Assembly: GCF_014640255.1 (NCBI RefSeq)
Contig: NZ_BMGP01000001.1
Location: 372,001 to 436,000, forward strand
Direction: 5' to 3'
From: Subtercola lobariae
Lineage (GTDB): Bacteria; Actinomycetota; Actinomycetes; Actinomycetales; Microbacteriaceae
DNA length: 64,000 nt
The translations under genes were made by a program, and so were the position numbers. The notes below the pieces were generated by a model. That model did not search any database. It was not told the DNA's origin and saw only the letters and a list, made by a program, of their open reading frames with translations. Shown here one piece after another: positions 1 to 10,945 of the stretch; positions within the stretch are counted from its first letter, which is position 1, and the number at the start of each line of letters is the position of its first letter.

Positions 1-360
1 CTTTCCGATTCAATTGTCATTTCAGTACCCGCGGGTGGCTCCAGTGATGAGTGGACCCGCCAGGCGTGCGACGGCGAAACCAGTTATTTGGTTCGCTGTT
101 TTACTCCTAGTCCATTCACGACTGAGGGTGAAGCTCGCTACATCTCTGAACTCTCAGCCGAGCGTGGTTGGAATAAGATCACGGTCATAACGGCGACGTA
201 CCATGTTTCTCGCGCGCGCTTTGTCATCGAACAGTGTTACTCGGGTCAGCTTGAGATGGTGAACGATGCCGCGTCATTGCCTTTGACCGTCTGGGTCGCG
301 CAATACATTTATCAAACTGGTGCGTTCTTCAAGGCCATCGGCTCTAGCTGCTCTACGTGA
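1..360 (+). CDS. DUF218 (YdcF/SanA-like) protein, 3' end only
   Basis: The reading frame is open from the first base and ends at TGA 358-360, so the 5' part lies outside the window. The visible 119 residues include VITATYHVSRARFVIEQCY, which matches the C-terminal half of the DUF218 fold (a Rossmann-like strand, then a helix carrying the conserved HxxRA). DUF218 proteins are usually membrane-anchored and are linked to envelope polysaccharide or peptidoglycan precursor metabolism; the exact role is unknown. It sits at the edge of a polysaccharide locus, which fits. The TTG at 88 is inside the frame and need not be the start. Confidence 0.6.
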   Translation, partial: LSDSIVISVPAGGSSDEWTRQACDGETSYLVRCFTPSPFTTEGEARYISELSAERGWNKITVITATYHVSRARFVIEQCYSGQLEMVNDAASLPLTVWVAQYIYQTGAFFKAIGSSCST

Positions 361-462
361 TTAGTATCCTCACAAAGCCAGTGTCAGGTTTTGCGAGACG
401 ATCGCTGTGCTCGCCACACGCCAAGTGGGCGGCAATAGCACAAGAAACTATGGGGGTATGGG

Positions 463-2019
463 TTGCCGGAAATGTCAAGGCGAACGTTGATCAGATCGAT
501 CGGGGTTTCTGTTCTAGCGGGTGCTGCGGTCACGTTGGTTTCGGGTTGCGCACCTGACTCGACTCCGGCTGCCAAGCGAGCGCTGGTCTATGGGGCCACG
601 CCTTCGGGGATCGCTGCGGCCGTCGCCATAGCGAGAGCGGGCATCGACGTTCAATTGGTTCTCGGCGAAAGCCCACTCGGTGGAATGATGACGAACGGGT
701 TGGGCAGATCCGACATCGCCAATCCAGCTCTTATCGGCGGGCTCGCGGACGCTTTCTTTCGGCTTGTCGGCAAGGCGTACGGTCAGACTGGCCCGGTCTA
801 CAACTTCGAACCCCATGTCGCGCTACAGGCGTTCCAATCCATGTTGGACCAGTACTCGATCAAGCCGATTTCAGGTGTGGTAGACCATGTTCTCAGAAAT
901 GGGTTGGCGCTCAGTGGTGTCGTCTTGATCGACGGAACCGTGCTGACCGCTGATGTGTTTATCGATTCATCCTACGAGGGCCTATTGCTTCAGCAGGCTG
1001 GTGTTCAGATGACTTATGGGCGGGAAGCGACGACCACTTTTGGAGAAAAGCGCGCCGGTTACGGCTACCATTTCTCCGAATTTCCCGTGTCAAGTGAAAG
1101 TGAAGACGGAGTGGTGTCTGCAGGATTGTCTGCGACCCCGACGCAGCGTGTCGGCACGGCCGACTCCAAAATCATGGCATTCAACTACCGGCTTTGCCTC
1201 ACTGACGATCCGTCTAACGCGGTGCCTTTCAGCCGATCATCGAACTACGACTCATCGCAATTCGACGTGCTTGCAAGAAGCTTCTCGAGCGGTGTTCCCT
1301 ACGCGGTTCGGGCCCTTCCCGTAGCCCCTCATAAGTTCGATCTCAACGGGGGCGGCTTTTTTGACACCGACCTCGTCGGTGGCAGCTGGGGGTTCCCGAT
1401 TGCGGATCTCGACGGTCGCAAATCGATCGCAGCAGTTCACCGTGATTACACAATGAATCTCCTGTACTTCTTGTCGAACGATCCGTCGATTCCGAAGGCA
1501 GTTCGAGACCAAACTCGACTGTATGGACTGGCTAAAGATGAGTTCACGTCCTCCGACAATTTTCCGACTCAGCTATACATTCGGGAGAATTTACGAATGA
1601 TTGGCGACGTAGTTATGGTCGAATCTGATCTTCTTGCCGAGAACCGTAAGTCGGATGCGATCGCCGTCGGGGCTTACGCGATCGATTGTCATTATGTTCA
1701 GCGGTTCGTCGATCGGAGTGGCAACGTGGTCATGGAGGGAACGATGCCCTCAACCGACACCGTTACTGGATACCAGATACCTTTCGGGGCGCTCTTACCC
1801 AAAAAGACCGAGGCGAGCAACCTCATTTCGTCGGTCTGCATTTCGGCCTCGCACGTCGCGTGGGCCTCGCTTCGAGTTGAACCGACATTTCTTGCGCTCG
1901 GTGAAGCTGCAGGCGTTGCGGCGGCCATGTCAGTGAAATCGGGCGATGCACTGCATCAACTCAATGCCGTTGCACTGCAGTCCACACTTTCTTCGAACGG
2001 AGCGATCGTGAGCCTATAA
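463..2019 (+). CDS. Tat-exported lipoprotein-like FAD-dependent oxidoreductase
   Basis: The 518-residue protein starts with a twin-arginine n-region (SRRTLIRS), a hydrophobic stretch and a lipobox-like VSGC, so it is probably Tat-exported and lipid-anchored. After the signal comes an FAD-binding dinucleotide motif (VYGATPSGIAAAVAIARAG, then GGMMTNGLGRSDI) typical of the FAD_oxidored family (PF12831), whose members are often annotated as xanthan-lyase-like or putative dehydrogenases. The C-terminal GEAAGVAAAMSV motif closes the FAD site. TTG at 463 has GGGGG seven bases upstream; ATG at 472 (residue 4) is the alternative. The substrate is unknown. Gene position suggests a role on surface carbohydrate. 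Confidence 0.7.
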   Translation: MPEMSRRTLIRSIGVSVLAGAAVTLVSGCAPDSTPAAKRALVYGATPSGIAAAVAIARAGIDVQLVLGESPLGGMMTNGLGRSDIANPALIGGLADAFFRLVGKAYGQTGPVYNFEPHVALQAFQSMLDQYSIKPISGVVDHVLRNGLALSGVVLIDGTVLTADVFIDSSYEGLLLQQAGVQMTYGREATTTFGEKRAGYGYHFSEFPVSSESEDGVVSAGLSATPTQRVGTADSKIMAFNYRLCLTDDPSNAVPFSRSSNYDSSQFDVLARSFSSGVPYAVRALPVAPHKFDLNGGGFFDTDLVGGSWGFPIADLDGRKSIAAVHRDYTMNLLYFLSNDPSIPKAVRDQTRLYGLAKDEFTSSDNFPTQLYIRENLRMIGDVVMVESDLLAENRKSDAIAVGAYAIDCHYVQRFVDRSGNVVMEGTMPSTDTVTGYQIPFGALLPKKTEASNLISSVCISASHVAWASLRVEPTFLALGEAAGVAAAMSVKSGDALHQLNAVALQSTLSSNGAIVSL

Positions 2020-2028
2020 AGCGGGAAC

Positions 2029-2130
2029 TCACTTCTTTCGCGACAGAATGATGGTTCCGATAACGACCCACACGGTTGCGATGGCAGAAACGATAGCGAT
2101 CAAGTAGACAGCCCAACTCGTGTCAGCCAC
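2029..2130 (-). CDS. 33-residue single-pass membrane peptide
   Basis: A short minus-strand frame starts with GTG at 2130, preceded by GGAGG ten bases upstream, and ends at TGA 2029-2031. The peptide has a short polar N-terminus (MADTS), about 22 hydrophobic residues (WAVYLIAIVSAIATVWVVIG, then TIIL) and a basic SRKK tail, which predicts one membrane helix with the C-terminus inside. It lies 37 bases after the PqqD-like gene on the same strand and is probably cotranscribed with it. Function unknown. A good ribosome site, position and composition argue against chance. It could be a small membrane subunit or the peptide handled by the PqqD-like protein. Confidence 0.6.
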   Translation of the reverse strand: MADTSWAVYLIAIVSAIATVWVVIGTIILSRKK

Positions 2131-2167
2131 TGCGCAACCGCCTCCAGATATCTTCCCTTACTTCCCA

Positions 2168-2467
2168 TTATGCTTCGTCACCGCGTTCGATGAGACCTTT
2201 GGAAAAGAGAACCGAGACGAAATTGATGATGTCGCCCTCAATGCTGCGAGGGTCGATGTGTGCGATACGCGAGATGCGATTCGACAAATCTGAAATCGAC
2301 TGAAATGAACTTTCGATTGATTGCCAGACGTCCACCCCGCTGCCAGAGATCGAGAATGGCTCGCAAGAGGGTTGATCTAAAGCAAGAACGACCAGCTGGT
2401 TCGTGCGTGTGACGATTGCGATGTTTTCACGCCTTCGAACCATGGTGTCGCGGGCCCATGCAGTCAT
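2168..2467 (-). CDS. PqqD-like (RRE-type) protein
   Basis: The 99-residue protein has the pattern of the PqqD family (PF05402): an early beta-rich half (VVLALDQPSCEPFSISGSG), then VDVWQSIESS and helices ending in ISRIAHIDPRSIEGDIINFVSVLFSKGLIE. PqqD domains are winged-helix RiPP recognition elements that bind leader peptides for modification enzymes; stand-alone copies also occur in polysaccharide loci with kinases and nucleotidyltransferases. The ATG overlaps the stop of the upstream nucleotidyltransferase gene (ATGA), so the two are translationally coupled. No peptide-modifying radical SAM enzyme is adjacent. Its partner peptide is unknown. Confidence 0.75.
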   Translation of the reverse strand: MTAWARDTMVRRRENIAIVTRTNQLVVLALDQPSCEPFSISGSGVDVWQSIESSFQSISDLSNRISRIAHIDPRSIEGDIINFVSVLFSKGLIERGDEA

Positions 2468-3411
2468 CGCTTTCGCCCGCGCGTTCGGTTGATTGTGGCA
2501 AATCTCGAAACTTCTGAGAACGCGCCCGGAATTTCTCGAAACCCGTTAGCGATTCGCCTCGCCCATCCGCGAATGAGTCCAAGCCAACCGGCTTCGAGCT
2601 CAGGATGAAGTCCTCTTAGTTCGGTCGGCCGGGGGAGGGCAGCCCGAAATAGAAGCGCAGGCTTTCTCTGCCAGGGCGCTCGAGCAACGGCCAACAGCCA
2701 AGCGCGGGTGTGGCCTCTAGAGTTCGCATTCAGGTTCCACAGCCGCAAGTCGTCGCTTGGTGACATCTCAGCGGGTATCTCCGCGCCGAAGCGTTGGAGA
2801 AAAGGCCGTGCAGTCTGTGTGGCCCCAAGTGCGCGAGCTCGGAACGTCAACTCGTGAACGGTGATGCCCTCGCGTTTTGCCGCATCGACAAGTGTGGGAA
2901 TCTCGTCGAGGCGGCCTTCTGCGGCGGGCCGACGAAGTGCGTGTAACGCGAGAACAAGGCAATTCGAAACTCGATCGGGAGCGAAGATTGTGACTCCCGC
3001 GATCTGATGAGATGACCTTGCGTTCCAGAGGTCGTCGAACACCGCCCTTCTGTCACCGAGAAACCCGGGCCAGTAGTGGTGGGCGTCGATGTCGACCGGC
3101 CAGTTCGCGTGAATCAGCGTTATCGAGTGCAGTTCGATCAGCCACGGTATGGCTGGACTGAAACGCTCTTGCCAGCCCGCAACTTGCAGTTCGTCGATGA
3201 GTCGTTTCATCTGCCCGGGTTCGACCAGAATGTCGACGTCGGTGGAGAGTTTTTCTGCCCTCAATCGCTGCCGCGAGGCGATGGGGCCCTTAAGAATCAG
3301 TGCGCGGATACCGAGCCGGGCCGCTCGATACGACACCCATGCGGTGGCGAGATTGATGGCGTCGCGTTGATGGAGCGCGGTTTTGCGTTCCGTCAAGTGT
3401 GGTACGCCCAT
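2464..3411 (-). CDS. nucleotidyltransferase family protein (PF14907-like)
   Basis: The 315-residue protein carries the signature of the uncharacterised nucleotidyltransferase family PF14907: LILKGPIASRQRL, then LSTDVDILVEPGQMKRLIDEL (the DxD metal site of a minimal nucleotidyltransferase) and VDIDAHHYWPGF. Family members sit next to PqqD-like proteins in many exopolysaccharide or peptide-modification loci, but their reaction is unknown. First gene of a three-gene minus-strand operon with the PqqD-like protein and the 33-residue membrane peptide. It is divergent from the UDP-glucose dehydrogenase gene. No clear Shine-Dalgarno precedes the ATG, so a leaderless message is possible. Confidence 0.75.
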   Translation of the reverse strand: MGVPHLTERKTALHQRDAINLATAWVSYRAARLGIRALILKGPIASRQRLRAEKLSTDVDILVEPGQMKRLIDELQVAGWQERFSPAIPWLIELHSITLIHANWPVDIDAHHYWPGFLGDRRAVFDDLWNARSSHQIAGVTIFAPDRVSNCLVLALHALRRPAAEGRLDEIPTLVDAAKREGITVHELTFRARALGATQTARPFLQRFGAEIPAEMSPSDDLRLWNLNANSRGHTRAWLLAVARAPWQRKPALLFRAALPRPTELRGLHPELEAGWLGLIRGWARRIANGFREIPGAFSEVSRFATINRTRGRKR

Positions 3412-3571
3412 ACTTGTCGAGTCTAGCTTTCGCTGCGTATCGGCGTGCTATCGACGAATCCGTCGCACTGAGACGGGCACCTGACGAGACCTAATCGAAA
3501 CACGCAACTGGTATGAATGACTCGTAGGCACAGCGTTGTGGTATTCAAGTCGGCAACAAAGGGTAGCGAAT

Positions 3572-4885
3572 ATGAAGGTTTCGGTCATCGGGTGTGGCTA
3601 TTTGGGGGCAGTTCACGCGGCAGCGATGGCCGAACTGGGTCACGACGTTGTCGGCATTGATGTCGACGAAAACAAGGTTGCCATGCTTGCGTCTGGTAAG
3701 GCGCCATTCTTTGAGCCGGGGCTTCCCGAAATTCTTACGGCAGGCATCGGTTCGGGCAGGCTTTCCTTCACCACCGATATGTCGGCGGTCAAGGATGCGC
3801 AAATCCATTTCGTGGCCGTTGGAACGCCGCAGAAAAAGGGGGAGTACGCCGCCGATCTCACCTTCGTCGATGCGGCAATCGAATCGCTCATTCCTTATTT
3901 GAGTGACGGCGATCTCGTTGCGGGCAAGTCGACCGTGCCAGTGGGTACGGCGGCCCGTCTCGCAACACTGATTGCCGATTCGGGTTCCAAAGCCTTGCTG
4001 GCCTGGAACCCCGAGTTCCTGCGGGAGGGTTTCGCAGTGCAAGACACCATCAGCCCGGATCGGCTTGTTTACGGCGTTCCAGGCGGTGGTGAAGGCGAAA
4101 AGGCCAAGGAACTCCTCGACGAAGTGTACGCAGTTGCATTATCAAGCGGCACCCCGCTCGTCGTCACTGATTACGCCACCGCGGAACTCGTGAAGGTCTC
4201 GGCCAATGCGTTTCTAGCCACCAAGATCTCTTTCATCAACGCCATGGCCGAAATCGCCGAAAGCACTGGCGCCGACGTTACCCGACTGGCCGACGCGATC
4301 GGTTTCGATGCACGAATCGGTCGCCGCTTCTTGAACGCGGGCGTCGGCTTCGGCGGCGGCTGCCTGCCGAAAGACATCCGCGCGTTCACTGCCCGCGCTG
4401 AAGAGCTGGGTCGCGGCGAGTCAGTGGCCTTCCTGAAAGAGGTCGACGCGATAAATCTTCGTCGCCGCCAAAAGGTGGTCGATCTCGTTGTCGAGTCATT
4501 CGGTGGCGACGTATTTGGAAAGCGAGTCGCTGTGCTCGGTTTGGCGTTTAAGCCTGATTCCGACGACATCCGAGACTCACCGGCACTCGACGTGGCGGCA
4601 AAGCTCAAGGGTCTTGGCGCAGATGTCATCGCTACCGACCCTGAGGCAATCTCGAACGCCGAGAAAACGCACCCACAACTCGTCTATACGCCTGACATTG
4701 CGGTTGCGCTTACCGGCGCAGACGCGGTGGTTGTGGTCACCGAGTGGAAACACTTTCGTGATCTCGTTCCGGCAGACGCCGCCAAACTCGTGAAGAGGGC
4801 CTACGTCATCGACGGCCGCAATTGCCTAGATCCGGTGGCCTGGCGCTCGGCGGGTTGGGAGTACCGAGGTTTGGGTAGGCCGTAG
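3572..4885 (+). CDS. ugd: UDP-glucose 6-dehydrogenase
   Basis: The enzyme oxidises UDP-glucose to UDP-glucuronate with two NAD+. The 437-residue protein has an N-terminal NAD site (GCGYLG at 7-12), the VGTP motif near 83-86, the central helix ELVKVSANAF (Lys208), and the catalytic cysteine in GFGGGCLPKD (Cys264), followed by the UDP-binding C-terminal domain (LGLAFKPDSDDIRDSPA). ATG 3572 is chosen because AAAGGG lies nine bases upstream and homologous sequence begins there; the frame extends 12 codons further upstream. It supplies a polysaccharide precursor and is placed near the rhamnose genes. Confidence 0.95.
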   Translation: MKVSVIGCGYLGAVHAAAMAELGHDVVGIDVDENKVAMLASGKAPFFEPGLPEILTAGIGSGRLSFTTDMSAVKDAQIHFVAVGTPQKKGEYAADLTFVDAAIESLIPYLSDGDLVAGKSTVPVGTAARLATLIADSGSKALLAWNPEFLREGFAVQDTISPDRLVYGVPGGGEGEKAKELLDEVYAVALSSGTPLVVTDYATAELVKVSANAFLATKISFINAMAEIAESTGADVTRLADAIGFDARIGRRFLNAGVGFGGGCLPKDIRAFTARAEELGRGESVAFLKEVDAINLRRRQKVVDLVVESFGGDVFGKRVAVLGLAFKPDSDDIRDSPALDVAAKLKGLGADVIATDPEAISNAEKTHPQLVYTPDIAVALTGADAVVVVTEWKHFRDLVPADAAKLVKRAYVIDGRNCLDPVAWRSAGWEYRGLGRP

Positions 4886-4929
4886 TCGGTCGGATCTCGT
4901 CGACAGCGGTGAGGTCTTAGGATTGTCGA

Positions 4930-6411
4930 GTGACTTTGACTACGGAACCCACTGACGTCGTTCTGATCGGCGGTGGCATCATGAGTGCCACACTTGGCGC
5001 ACTGATTAAATTGCTTCAGCCCGACTGGTCTATCACGATTTACGAAACCCTTGCGGGCGTTGCGCTCGAGAGTTCAAACCCGTGGAATAACGCGGGCACG
5101 GGCCACGCTGCGCTCTGCGAGCTGAACTACATGCCACAGGCCAAAGACGGTTCGGTCGAGAGTTCAAAGGCCGTGGCGATCAACGAACAATTTCAGGTGA
5201 GCCGACAGCTTTGGTCGTACCTCATCGAACACGGCCTAATTGCTGCGCCTGAGACATTCATCAATGCGACTCCGCACATGACATTCGTCTCAGGAGAGGC
5301 TAACGTCGACTACTTGCGAAAGCGCTATGAAGCGCTGCGCGCAGAGCCACTGTTCGACGGCATCGAATTCTCAGATGACCCGCGCGTCATCTATGGTTGG
5401 TCTCCTTTATTGATACGCGACCGTGCGAAAAGCGAGGTTGTGGCGGCTACACGCGTGGCTGCTGGCACCGATGTCGATTTCGGATCGCTGACTAAACAAC
5501 TGTTCGAATATCTAACGTCGAACGGCGCCGATCTGCTCACCGGCCGAAAGGTGACCGGCTTGAAGAAACAGAAAGACGGAACGTGGAACGTGGCGGTGCG
5601 TCAACTTGTCGGTGGAACTCGCGCGACCATAAACGCTAGATTCGTGTTCGTCGGTGCTGGCGGCGGTGCTTTGCACCTACTGCAGAAATCGGGCATATCC
5701 GAAGCCAAGGGATTCGGTGGATTTCCTATTAGCGGAGAGTTTCTGAGAACCGACAACCCGAGCGTCGTGCGCGAGCACCAGGCTAAGGTTTACGGAAAGG
5801 CGGCGGTCGGTGCGCCGCCGATGTCCGTTCCGCATCTCGACAGGCGGGTCGTCGACGGAGAATCGTCTTTGCTCTTCGGGCCCTATGCCGGCTTCAGCCC
5901 AAAATTTCTGAAGTCAGGCTCGTGGCTCGACCTTCCACGCTCCATTCGGCCAGGCAATATCGGTCCCATGCTAGCCGTGGCTCGCGACAACTTCGATCTC
6001 TTGAAATATCTCGTTAGCGAGCTTTTTGCGAGTCGCTCGAAGAAATTGGAAGCGCTTCGCGAGTTCATGCCCACTGCGGAGGCGAAGGACTGGTACCTGA
6101 TCACGGCCGGTCAGCGCGTTCAGGTGATGAAGAGAGACGCGGAACGCGGCGGTGTACTACAGTTCGGCACCGAGGTGATCACGGCCGCGGACGGTTCGAT
6201 AGCTGGGCTGCTCGGCGCATCTCCAGGTGCGTCAACGGCCGTGCCGATCATGCTCGATCTGATCGGCCGATGCTTTCCGCAGCAGTACAGCAGCTGGCTG
6301 CCGTTACTCAAGAAAATGATTCCGTCTCTCGGCACACCTCTGAATGACGATCCGAAGGAGGCGAAAAAGACTCTTGCAGAGACCGCGAAGGTGCTCGACA
6401 TCTCCGTCTGA
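4930..6411 (+). CDS. mqo: malate:quinone oxidoreductase
   Basis: This peripheral membrane flavoprotein oxidises malate to oxaloacetate and passes electrons to quinones in the respiratory chain. The length of 493 residues matches the family. Visible motifs are the FAD loop VVLIGGGIMSATLGAL (GGG at 14-16), the family signature NNAGTGHAALCELNY (53-67) and GLLGASPGASTAVPIMLDL near the C-terminus. GTG is the start. It follows ugd by 44 bases but has no functional link to the sugar genes, so it is probably a core gene at the border of the polysaccharide locus. Confidence 0.95.
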   Translation: MTLTTEPTDVVLIGGGIMSATLGALIKLLQPDWSITIYETLAGVALESSNPWNNAGTGHAALCELNYMPQAKDGSVESSKAVAINEQFQVSRQLWSYLIEHGLIAAPETFINATPHMTFVSGEANVDYLRKRYEALRAEPLFDGIEFSDDPRVIYGWSPLLIRDRAKSEVVAATRVAAGTDVDFGSLTKQLFEYLTSNGADLLTGRKVTGLKKQKDGTWNVAVRQLVGGTRATINARFVFVGAGGGALHLLQKSGISEAKGFGGFPISGEFLRTDNPSVVREHQAKVYGKAAVGAPPMSVPHLDRRVVDGESSLLFGPYAGFSPKFLKSGSWLDLPRSIRPGNIGPMLAVARDNFDLLKYLVSELFASRSKKLEALREFMPTAEAKDWYLITAGQRVQVMKRDAERGGVLQFGTEVITAADGSIAGLLGASPGASTAVPIMLDLIGRCFPQQYSSWLPLLKKMIPSLGTPLNDDPKEAKKTLAETAKVLDISV

Positions 6412-6429
6412 TCGCTACAGCAAGGAGGG

Positions 6430-7257
6430 TCAGCTTGCCGCTTTCCAATTGGCACCCAGATCTGTCGATGTGTAAACGGACGAGGCGGCCCAGACCCATA
6501 GAGTAGATCCCTCGACCGCCACGGCGATCGGAGTTGGCTGTGTGACCTGCGTTAGACAGCCAAGTGAAGTCGGGTCGGCGGAAGTTATGGAAGGCACACT
6601 TTGGACCAGAAGACCGGCACAGGCCGCCTCTCCGAATCGGGCGACGACGGTCAGGTTGTCTGAGGAGGCGACCGCATAGACGCCGCCAAGTGGGCTGCTT
6701 GTCGGCATGGGTGCCGAACTGAGTGATGAGGTTCGATTGGGGTACGCCTGCCAGAACTCTCCTTGCGTGTACGTCGATACAGCCGACGCAGTGCAGGTGT
6801 CGCCAATGCGAGCCAGTAGGTCGACATGTGATTCGTCGACTACTGCCAACGAGTCGGTTTCGCGAATATCGAGGTCGCTCGGGTTGGTCTTCTCCCACGT
6901 GACGCCCCCGTCACCCGTTTTTTCGACGACGCTTGTGTCACTAACACAACTACCCTTCGTCGCTCTGAATCCGATTCCGTCTGTCGTCAGGCCGAGGAAT
7001 CGAAAATCGGCGCCGAGGCTCACGGCGGGGATCGCTGAGTTTGTCGATGTTGGTAAGGAAGTTGGCGTCGGTGAAGGCGTAGACGCAGGCGTGCCGGTGG
7101 GGATCACGCTGGAGATCGCCGCTGACGGCGGGTTGGCTGAGTCTTGGGAATCTGTGCGCGGTTGAAGTGCAATCACGACGAGTGCGATGTCAAGACACAG
7201 AAAGGCTACGATGCTGGCGACTAGCCATGACGCGCGGCCGGTCCGTTTCTCTGCCAT
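6430..7257 (-). CDS. membrane-anchored BNR-repeat-like extracellular protein
   Basis: The protein begins with a short cytoplasmic stretch (MAEKRTGRAS), one membrane helix (WLVASIVAFLCLDIALVVIALQ), and a Ser/Thr/Pro-rich linker of about 50 residues. A domain with two Asp-box-like motifs follows (TGDGGVTWEKT and STDLGANWKAAS), as seen in sialidase-type beta-propellers. Four Cys in the outer domain may pair. ATG 7257 is preferred over TTG 7269; neither has a strong ribosome site. Convergent with mqo. Function unknown; probably a surface-exposed binding protein. Confidence 0.55.
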   Translation of the reverse strand: MAEKRTGRASWLVASIVAFLCLDIALVVIALQPRTDSQDSANPPSAAISSVIPTGTPASTPSPTPTSLPTSTNSAIPAVSLGADFRFLGLTTDGIGFRATKGSCVSDTSVVEKTGDGGVTWEKTNPSDLDIRETDSLAVVDESHVDLLARIGDTCTASAVSTYTQGEFWQAYPNRTSSLSSAPMPTSSPLGGVYAVASSDNLTVVARFGEAACAGLLVQSVPSITSADPTSLGCLTQVTQPTPIAVAVEGSTLWVWAASSVYTSTDLGANWKAAS

Positions 7258-7445
7258 CAGACTACCCAAGGTAGTTCGATCGAATCTAATTGCACGTAAG
7301 TCCTCCGGAGTTCGTCGTGAACCGGCTTCGTCGACGGAGATTATTAGGGGCTTCCAAGCTTACGGGCAGGCATTACCTCCCTGCCAGTTACTCTGTGCAG
7401 TTGGCCGATTTGGCGCAACACCGCCTCATCCTCCATGCTGGTGCC

Positions 7446-9318
<1,873 letters not shown>

Positions 9319-10722
9319 ATGAGTGGCGAACCGGCAGCTTTATCGGTGACTGCGACAGCGATTCCGGGACTGTTACTCGTTCACTTGGCGGTTCATGCCG
9401 ACAACCGGGGATGGTTCAAGGAAAACTGGCAGCGAGAGAAGATGATTGCCGCCGGGTTGCCTGACTTCGGCCCTGTGCAAAACAACGTATCGTTCAATGC
9501 GCTCTCGGGTACGACCCGAGGAATCCACGCCGAACCGTGGGACAAATTCGTCTCGGTAACTGCTGGCCGAGCATTCGGTGCGTGGGTCGACCTTCGCGAG
9601 GGTGAAAGCTTTGGGGCCGTTTTCACCGCGGAGATTGGCTCGGCTCAGGCGGTCTTCGTGCCTCGTGGAGTTGGGAACTCGTATCAGACGCTAGAAGATA
9701 ACACGTCTTATTCATACCTTGTCAACGAGCACTGGAGCCCTCACGCCTCGTATACATTTTTGAATCTGGCTGACGAGACTGCTGCCATTTCGTGGCCGAT
9801 TGCACTTGCCGACGTTGAGCTTAGCGACAAAGATCGAGCTCACCCTCGGCTTCGCGAGGTGATGCCGGTCAAGCCCAAAAAGACGCTCGTACTCGGCGCG
9901 AATGGTCAATTGGGCAAAGAATTGCGGAAGGCTTGGCCGGCAGCAGATTTTCGTAGTCGAGACGAGTTCGACCTCACCGTTGAGGAGGATTTCGTTGGCG
10001 TATCTTGGTCAGACTATGGGGTTGTCGTCAACGCGTCGGCCTACACGGCGACCGATTCTGCAGAGTCACCTGAAGGGCTTGTTGAGGCCTGGCAAACAAA
10101 CGTGTCCGGAGTAGCTCGGCTGGTGGCTGAGGCTCAAAATCATTCCTTCGTAGTGATTCACGTCTCAAGCGACTACGTCTTCGATGGTCGAGCCAGCGAG
10201 CATTCTGAAGACGAGCCCCTCAGCCCGCTCGGAGTTTACGGTCAAACCAAAGCCGCCGGCGACGCGCTCATATCGACGGTACCGCGGCACTACATCATTC
10301 GAACGAGCTGGGTGGTCGGTGACGGTCCGAACTTCGTGCGGGCGATGATGGCCCTCGCAGCGCGCAGGGTCTCTCCGAGTGTCGTCGACGATCAAGTCGG
10401 CAGACTCACGTTCACGACAGATATTACCGCAGCGATCGACTTTTTGCTCAGAACGACCGCCCCGTTCGGCACTTACAACGTGTCTGGTGAAGGACCCCCA
10501 CAAACCTGGGCAGACGTAGCGCGGCGCGTTTTCGAGCTTGTCGGTCGCGACCCGTACTCGGTCGAAGGCGTCAGTACGTCGGCCTACTACGCGGGAAAGG
10601 TTGTGTCACCGCGACCCGCGAACAGTACGCTTTCGCTCGAGAAGATCGAGTCGCTTGGTTTCTTTCCGCGCCAAGTTGATGAATCGCTGCGTGAGTACAT
10701 CGAGGCGTTGCTCGAAAGTTGA
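9319..10722 (+). CDS. rmlC-rmlD: fused dTDP-4-dehydrorhamnose 3,5-epimerase / dTDP-4-dehydrorhamnose reductase
   Basis: The last two steps of dTDP-L-rhamnose synthesis are carried on one 467-residue chain. Residues 1 to about 180 form the RmlC cupin (TTRGIHAEPWDKFVSV with catalytic His70; Tyr131 and Tyr133 in the active-site strand). From about 187 a short linker leads into RmlD, with NAD(P) loop LGANGQLGKEL (192-202), HVSSDYVFDG and YGQTKAAGD (Tyr/Lys pair). The fusion is well known in Microbacteriaceae and related actinobacteria. ATG follows directly on the rmlB stop. Confidence 0.93.
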   Translation: MSGEPAALSVTATAIPGLLLVHLAVHADNRGWFKENWQREKMIAAGLPDFGPVQNNVSFNALSGTTRGIHAEPWDKFVSVTAGRAFGAWVDLREGESFGAVFTAEIGSAQAVFVPRGVGNSYQTLEDNTSYSYLVNEHWSPHASYTFLNLADETAAISWPIALADVELSDKDRAHPRLREVMPVKPKKTLVLGANGQLGKELRKAWPAADFRSRDEFDLTVEEDFVGVSWSDYGVVVNASAYTATDSAESPEGLVEAWQTNVSGVARLVAEAQNHSFVVIHVSSDYVFDGRASEHSEDEPLSPLGVYGQTKAAGDALISTVPRHYIIRTSWVVGDGPNFVRAMMALAARRVSPSVVDDQVGRLTFTTDITAAIDFLLRTTAPFGTYNVSGEGPPQTWADVARRVFELVGRDPYSVEGVSTSAYYAGKVVSPRPANSTLSLEKIESLGFFPRQVDESLREYIEALLES

Positions 10723-10822
10723 GTTTCAGGCGATTGACGGTTGGGTTAAGAGTTGTGTCGAGTATTGAAACTGACGATCGAATGTCGCAGACTCGGGAGC
10801 AAGTCGACTCACCGGGGGATTC

Positions 10823-10945
10823 ATGCTAACCATCGCTAAGTCTTGCTCTCAACACAACCTCATCATGGTTCGTGGGAACGAAATCTTGTGCCCGTTCTGT
10901 CTTCGCGACAAGAACTCCGACTCGGTGTCGGGAGCTGCTCGCTAG
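10823..10945 (+). CDS. 40-residue CxxxH...CPFC zinc-ribbon-like small protein
   Basis: A short frame starts at ATG 10823 with a strong GGGGGA site five bases upstream and ends at TAG 10943-10945. The peptide has a Cys-Ser-Gln-His pair near residues 8-11 and a CPFC knuckle near 23-26 followed by basic residues, which could hold one zinc ion. Its stop codon overlaps the stop codon of the convergent minus-strand gene (the shared bases are CTAG at 10942-10945). Function unknown. Confidence 0.5.
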   Translation: MLTIAKSCSQHNLIMVRGNEILCPFCLRDKNSDSVSGAAR

